A DNA stretch of 19,311 nucleotides from Acidobacteriota bacterium. Lineage in GTDB: Bacteria; Acidobacteriota; Terriglobia; Terriglobales; Acidobacteriaceae. The stretch is from NCBI GenBank assembly GCA_021793595.1, contig JAJYSL010000071.1, forward strand, positions 1-19,311, written 5' to 3'. Both the position numbers and the translations under genes were made by a program. The first letter of the stretch is position 1. Each line of letters begins with the position of its first letter. Of the stretch, positions 15,309-19,311 are shown one piece after another. The notes under the pieces were generated by a model. It did no database searches, was not told where the DNA came from, and saw only the letters and a list, made by a program, of their open reading frames with translations.

Positions 15309-16469
15309 ATGTCCGCAAAGTCGATTCAAGAAACCCATCACAAGCGTTTTGGCACCCGGGGCATCGCATATCAGGCGCCCGGTCGCGTCAACCTCATCGG
15401 CGAACACACAGACACCAGCGAGGGCTTTGTCATGCCCGCCGCGCTCGATTTGCGAACGATTTCCGTTCTGAGCCCGCGAAGCGATGCAACGGCGAATATT
15501 TACTCCGTCAATTTTGACGAGCAGGTCACCCTCGATCTGCAGCATCTGCCATTGCGTCGGCGCGGCCATTGGAGCGACTACCCGACAAGCGTCCTTTGGA
15601 CTATGGAGCAGCGGGGGATTCGTCCCCAGGGTTTCGACCTGACGCTGTCTGGGAATGTTCCACTTGGTTCTGGACTTAGTTCCTCAGCCTCTGTTGAAGT
15701 GGCCGTCGCCGTCGCTGTTCTTGCGCATGCCGATACTGTACTTACGAAGCCGGAGATTGCGAAAATCTGCCAGTTTTCTGAGAACAATTTTGTCGGTGCG
15801 CAGAGTGGCATCATGGACCCTTTCACCTCCTGTTGTGGTGTCGACAATCATGCGCTATTGATTGACTGCCGCTCGCTCGATTATGAAGCGCTGCCGCTTC
15901 CCAGCAATGTGCTGCTGGTCATCTGCAATTCCATGGTGAAGCACTCGCTGGCCGGCGGAGGGGAATACAACGCGCGGCGCGCAGAGGTTCAGGCGGGCGT
16001 GCAAATTCTGCAGCAGCACTATCCTGACATGCATACCTTGCGTGACGTGACCGAGGAACAATTGCGGCGCTGTGAACGCGAGATGCCGGAGGAGATTTTT
16101 CATCGCTGCCTGCATGTTGTCACCGAGGACGAGCGAGTTCTTGAGGCGGCGACGGCGCTCCGCAGCGGAGATTTTCACAGGTTTGGCCGCATCATGCATG
16201 ACGCTCACGTCAGCATGCGAGACAACTACGCGGCCAGTTGCGTGGAGACGGATTTGCTGGTGGAGTTGGCCGCACGGCAGCTAGGCTGCTTTGGCGCTCG
16301 CATCACGGGGGGGGGATTTGGTGGCTGCACCATCAATCTGGTGGCTGCGGACCATGCCGACAATTTCGTTCGCAATGTTCGCGCGGGATATGAAGAAGCG
16401 ACCGGAATCCATGCAGAAATCTATCTCAGCCGCGCCTCCGACGGTGCCGGTCCACTTTTGGCGGAATAG
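15309..16469 (+). CDS. galK: Galactokinase (GHMP kinase)
   Basis: This 386-residue enzyme phosphorylates alpha-D-galactose to galactose-1-phosphate with ATP, the first committed step of the Leloir pathway. The galactokinase signature GRVNLIGEHTDT (25-36) is complete. The GHMP ATP-binding motif PLGSGLSSSAS (118-128), the catalytic-base region SGIMDPF with Asp170, NARR of the sugar site (221-224), and motif three, GARITGGGFGGC (329-340), are all present. The ATG lies 30 bases past pstB with AGAAG nearby, so it is probably cotranscribed with pstSCAB. Promoter sequence inside the 30-base gap is unlikely. No galT, galE or galM is in the window. Codons for the motif-three glycines create a run of nine G (16307-16315), a potential slippage site. 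Confidence 0.95.
   Translation: MSAKSIQETHHKRFGTRGIAYQAPGRVNLIGEHTDTSEGFVMPAALDLRTISVLSPRSDATANIYSVNFDEQVTLDLQHLPLRRRGHWSDYPTSVLWTMEQRGIRPQGFDLTLSGNVPLGSGLSSSASVEVAVAVAVLAHADTVLTKPEIAKICQFSENNFVGAQSGIMDPFTSCCGVDNHALLIDCRSLDYEALPLPSNVLLVICNSMVKHSLAGGGEYNARRAEVQAGVQILQQHYPDMHTLRDVTEEQLRRCEREMPEEIFHRCLHVVTEDERVLEAATALRSGDFHRFGRIMHDAHVSMRDNYAASCVETDLLVELAARQLGCFGARITGGGFGGCTINLVAADHADNFVRNVRAGYEEATGIHAEIYLSRASDGAGPLLAE
16307..16315 (+). repeat. G9 homopolymer inside the galK glycine loop
   Basis: Nine consecutive G encode the middle of ITGGGFGG: the last base of ACG, then GGG GGG and the GG of GGA. A one-base change here would frameshift the last 50 or so residues of galactokinase, removing the end of motif three. 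Such tracts are prone to slippage and also to sequencing or assembly error. Confidence 0.9.
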
Positions 16470-16499
16470 CATACACGCCAAACAAACTGTAAAGTCCCT

Positions 16500-17123
16500 C
16501 TACTGGACGACGACCGCGAAGTTTACCGACGCGTGAATTTTGCCGGTAGCCTGATCGGTTCCCGTCACGGTGAAGGTATAGTTTCCGGCGGGAGTGCCAG
16601 TGCCCATACTGCCGCTGCCGCAGCCAACTGGGGAGATCAACACGATTGCAAAGAGCAGGCAGAGCAAGTTTCTCCGCGTTCTGCCGCTTACCGGGATGAA
16701 GAGGAGCAAGGCGCACGCCAACAGAGCATACCCATCGGCTGGAAATGCTGGCCGCCGGTATCGCAGAGACACCGGCATGGCCTCGCCATAGGTGGCGATT
16801 GTCAGCGGGAAGGTTACTGGATTCGGTCCGGTAATGGTCGGCGGAGATGGCACGGGCCCAGATTGTCCGCAGAATGGTGGGTACATCGTTCCCGACGGAT
16901 TCTGAGCGAGGCTGCAACCGACGTTGATCGTTCCGGTAAATCCATTTTGTGGAGTGATGGTGAAGGTGGCTTGATTTACGCTCGGGTTCTTGATCGTCAT
17001 GTTGCTGGCGGGCGCGGTGATCGTGAAACTAGGACTGGTTGCGGCATTCGCCGGCAGGCAGCAGACGAGAAAAAGACAGAGCGCAAGAATCGCGGGGAAT
17101 CTCGGACCGCGTATGTTTGTCAT
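16500..17123 (-). CDS. Exported Ig-like protein with two-helix hairpin and lipobox-like cysteine near the C-terminus
   Basis: This is a 207-residue protein of unknown function. The ATG at 17123 is chosen because GGAGG lies eight bases upstream; the open frame extends to 17231 without such support. A signal peptide is present (AILALCLFLVCCLPANA, cleavage near residue 28). Beta-rich Ig/BACON-like strands follow: ATFTITPQNGFTGTINVGC (52-70) and VTFPLTIATYG (103-113). Two hydrophobic helices (about 131-146 and 152-164) are then joined by SGRTRRN. After them comes SPVGCGSGS with Cys168, and finally more beta strands, TPAGNYTFTVTGTD to the end. The C-terminal arrangement matches a module I know from long acidobacterial Ig-repeat and protease proteins. 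It lies 132 bases after the GH38 gene on the same strand. Confidence 0.75.
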   Translation of the reverse strand: MTNIRGPRFPAILALCLFLVCCLPANAATSPSFTITAPASNMTIKNPSVNQATFTITPQNGFTGTINVGCSLAQNPSGTMYPPFCGQSGPVPSPPTITGPNPVTFPLTIATYGEAMPVSLRYRRPAFPADGYALLACALLLFIPVSGRTRRNLLCLLFAIVLISPVGCGSGSMGTGTPAGNYTFTVTGTDQATGKIHASVNFAVVVQ

Positions 17124-17255
17124 CGGGCCCCCCTCCGGACTGAAGATAGGGCGCTCACCAGAAGCCACCCGTATTCTAATCTTTGGTGGCGCTAATGATG
17201 TCAGAGCGAGAGCATTTTCACTCCCGCCCATCGAAACACGGTCCTGCTTCAGCTT
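17124..17255 (-). other. Gap between GH38 gene and Ig-like protein with small inverted repeat
   Basis: GCCACC (17164-17169) and GGTGGC (17185-17190) form a six-base-pair stem around a 15-base loop. There is no U-tract after it on the minus strand, so it is a poor terminator and may be an attenuator or chance. The ribosome site GGAGG of the Ig-like protein is at 17132-17136. Confidence 0.35.
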
Positions 17256-19311
17256 CTATTTTTGCGCCTGCCAGAATTCCGACCCGCGATTGGAATAATC
17301 CACCCGCACGGTGTTGATGGAGTATTTTCCGACGGGCACCGCAAGTTGATCGCCCGAAACAGTCAGCGCAGCGCCTTCCGGTCTTTCCATCAGGTTGGTG
17401 ACCGTGGCCGCGGAGGCGCCTGCAGGAACGGTGATGTTTGCCGTGGTCTGCTTGCCGGCCCACTCATAGAAGCGAAGGATCAGGCTATTGCCGTCTTCGC
17501 TTTTCTTCATCGCGGTCAGCACCAGGTTTTGCGGTTTGACGGTGACGAAGGAATGCGTCGCGGGTAGCTCGCCGGTATGCGAGGCCACTTGCATGGCATG
17601 TAACGGGATGTTGAAGTCGAAGCCGTGCAGTACCGTGTTCGCTTCACGCCATCCGCCCGCATGTGGGTAGAGCGAATAACGAAAATGTTGCGGACCGCGA
17701 TCAGCATCTGGATCGGGCCAAAGCGGCGAACGCAGCAGGGAGAGTCGCAGGTCGTTACCTACGACATCGTAGCCATATTTGGAGTCGTTGATCAGGCTGA
17801 AGCCGTGTTGACCGTCGCCAAGGTCGGCCCATCGCTGCGCAGGAACCTCAAATTTAGCGTCTTCCACAGAGTTGTTGCGCGTTGTCGGACGTTCTATAGT
17901 CCCGTAAGGAATCTCAAATGTCGCCTTCGGGCCGCTGGCCGCAAGCTTGAAACTCGCCTTCAACAGAATGTGCGTTTCGTGCCAATCCACATCGTTCACA
18001 ACGTCCACGCGATCCATGCCGGCGTAGAGAATGATGTCTTGCGTAAACTTCGATTTGTCCCAGTGTCGGGTGATGCGAACGACATCGCGTACCGGACCGA
18101 CCTCGACCAGTTGCACGCTGTCAGCGGCGGTGATGTCTGTTTCATGCTTCACGAAATCAGCGTCGATGTTCCAGGCGTCGTATTCCTTCGGGTTGTCGGC
18201 AAAGGCTTCCAGTTGGTTGCCGCAGCTTCCGGAAGCAAGGCTCTCAAAGTGAGACTGCTTCTCATAGAGACTGTCGATGCAGCCGTTCTTCGGGTCGATC
18301 ACGACGCGCAACAGGGAATTTTCGAGCGTGGTGCCGCTGGGGTGCAGATCGGTCTGCATTGGCATCGCGCCCGGAACAGCGTGCAGCACAGTGTAGCCGA
18401 CTGATGGAACATCTTTCGGCTGCAGTAGCAGGTGATAGGTGTGGGTGTTCTTGTCAGTGGAGAGAACCTGCACGGGTACGCGGCGGCCTTGCGCGTCGAG
18501 CACCGAGATGCCATTCGGCTCCGCCTGCGGCATCTGGACCGTTGCCTCCACAACGTCGGTACGGTTCCAACTCAAGGGATTCCAGATCAGGATGGGGACT
18601 CCGGCGTGCGCGTTGGTATCGATGTGGCTATCGATGTCCGCCAGCGCGTTGTGGGTCGCATCCTTCGCAGTCCAATGCACCACGTCGAATTGTTTCTGCG
18701 AGTCCTTGTAGATCACTCCGATGCCGGAGCCTGCTGCCAGGTCGTGAAAGCCGTTAAACAATTGCAGCTTCCATGCGGCGTTCAGTTGTGAACTGGGATA
18801 GTCCAGTCCGCCCAGCCAAGCCAGCGAAGAATATTTTTCGGCGTTCAGCAACCATTCCGATCCATGGCGCAAGTTCCACTTGAGCTTCGCCTGGGTGGTG
18901 TAAACGCCGCGATGGAATTCCAGGTAGAGTTCGTCATCCCACACGGGAACGCTGATTTTTCCGGATGGAGGCGCAGACAGTTTCGTATTGCCGGCCGCCA
19001 GGGTTTCGTAATTCCAGGTGGGAGCATTGGCAGTATCGACGCTCTTTGCCATCTTGTCGAAGAACGTCAGCGACGGGCCAAACTCTACATGCGGGTAGAC
19101 CTTATTCGGTTCCATCCAGCGCATGCCGCTGTCGAGCATGTCGCGGGTCGGGCCACCGCCGTGGTCGCCAATGCCGTACAGGTGCATCAATTCTTTCTGA
19201 CCCGGATTCAAATCGACGGCTGTCGCCAAATCGCTCGCCATGCGAACCGGCTCAATCTGGTTGACATAGTCATGCGGAAAATAGGTCAGGACGCGGCTGC
19301 CATCCGGAGAT
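17256..19311 (-). CDS. GH38 alpha-mannosidase, 5' end cut by window edge
   Basis: This is a glycoside hydrolase family 38 alpha-mannosidase. The frame is open to the right edge (684 codons visible), and the internal ATG at 19241 is not the real start: upstream codons read SPDGSRVLTYFPHDYVNQIE, typical family sequence. Visible parts include YGIGDHGGGPTRDM, where the His probably matches the metal-binding His of GH38, and the central helical domain (EWLLNAEKYSSLAWL, LQLFNGFHDLAAGSGIG). The C-terminal beta-sandwich follows (LENSLLRVVIDPKNGCIDSLY, then PLWPDPDADRGPQHFRYSLYPHAG). The catalytic nucleophile Asp and the rest of the zinc site lie outside the window, as would any signal peptide. The Ig-like protein gene follows on the same strand. 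It likely trims alpha-mannosides from glycans. Confidence 0.93.
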   Translation of the reverse strand, partial: SPDGSRVLTYFPHDYVNQIEPVRMASDLATAVDLNPGQKELMHLYGIGDHGGGPTRDMLDSGMRWMEPNKVYPHVEFGPSLTFFDKMAKSVDTANAPTWNYETLAAGNTKLSAPPSGKISVPVWDDELYLEFHRGVYTTQAKLKWNLRHGSEWLLNAEKYSSLAWLGGLDYPSSQLNAAWKLQLFNGFHDLAAGSGIGVIYKDSQKQFDVVHWTAKDATHNALADIDSHIDTNAHAGVPILIWNPLSWNRTDVVEATVQMPQAEPNGISVLDAQGRRVPVQVLSTDKNTHTYHLLLQPKDVPSVGYTVLHAVPGAMPMQTDLHPSGTTLENSLLRVVIDPKNGCIDSLYEKQSHFESLASGSCGNQLEAFADNPKEYDAWNIDADFVKHETDITAADSVQLVEVGPVRDVVRITRHWDKSKFTQDIILYAGMDRVDVVNDVDWHETHILLKASFKLAASGPKATFEIPYGTIERPTTRNNSVEDAKFEVPAQRWADLGDGQHGFSLINDSKYGYDVVGNDLRLSLLRSPLWPDPDADRGPQHFRYSLYPHAGGWREANTVLHGFDFNIPLHAMQVASHTGELPATHSFVTVKPQNLVLTAMKKSEDGNSLILRFYEWAGKQTTANITVPAGASAATVTNLMERPEGAALTVSGDQLAVPVGKYSINTVRVDYSNRGSEFWQAQK

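Noticed and set aside
17625..18404. A 259-codon plus-strand frame inside the GH38 gene
   Set aside because: It is antisense to well-recognised GH38 beta-sandwich sequence and shows no motif or ribosome site.

Overview
The window looks like a chromosomal segment from a heterotrophic soil bacterium of the Acidobacteriota (Terriglobia-like). The inference rests on gene style. There is a fused beta-propeller/phosphoesterase (YncE family plus alkaline-phosphatase-like), a PQQ-like propeller protein, the futalosine menaquinone enzyme MqnD, secreted glycosidases of families GH59 and GH38, and a small protein carrying the Ig-like/transmembrane-hairpin C-terminal module I associate with acidobacterial exported proteins. 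No rRNA, tRNA, CRISPR, transposase or phage gene was seen. Taxonomy is inferred, not proven.

Layout. From 1 to about 4414 everything reads on the minus strand, in transcription order: a fatty acid desaturase (3428-4414), a hairpin, a histidine kinase and OmpR-type regulator pair (3315-1598), then a secreted GH59 beta-galactosidase/galactocerebrosidase-type gene (1571 to beyond the left edge). The GH59 gene is broken: its two catalytic glutamates lie in different frames, and its C-terminal lectin-like part breaks again near 100. A divergent intergenic region (4415-4661) separates the desaturase from the 960-residue propeller-phosphoesterase (4662-7544). That gene converges on mqnD (7560-8411, minus), with a hairpin over the junction. 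Next come a two-membrane-segment acidic protein of unknown function (minus, 8689-9276) and a secreted eight-bladed PQQ-like propeller (9581-11077, plus).

The second half opens with a 463-base non-coding region holding a candidate Pho box. It leads into pstS-pstC-pstA-pstB (11541-15278), the high-affinity phosphate ABC transporter. Instead of phoU, the next gene is galK (galactokinase, 15309-16469), which has a run of nine G in its nucleotide-binding glycine loop. On the minus strand from the right edge are the C-terminal two thirds or so of a GH38 alpha-mannosidase (17256 to the edge) and a 207-residue exported Ig-like protein (16500-17123).

How the genes may work together (inference). The exported GH59 and GH38 enzymes trim galactose- and mannose-bearing glycans, and GalK feeds galactose into the Leloir pathway. 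PstSCAB takes up phosphate, and the exported phosphoesterase might supply it. The kinase beside the desaturase has almost no extracytoplasmic loop, so it may sense the membrane itself. I found no clear novel defence or mobile system. The best leads are the desaturase-kinase module, the minimal Ig/hairpin protein, the broken GH59 gene, and pst-galK linkage with the G9 tract.
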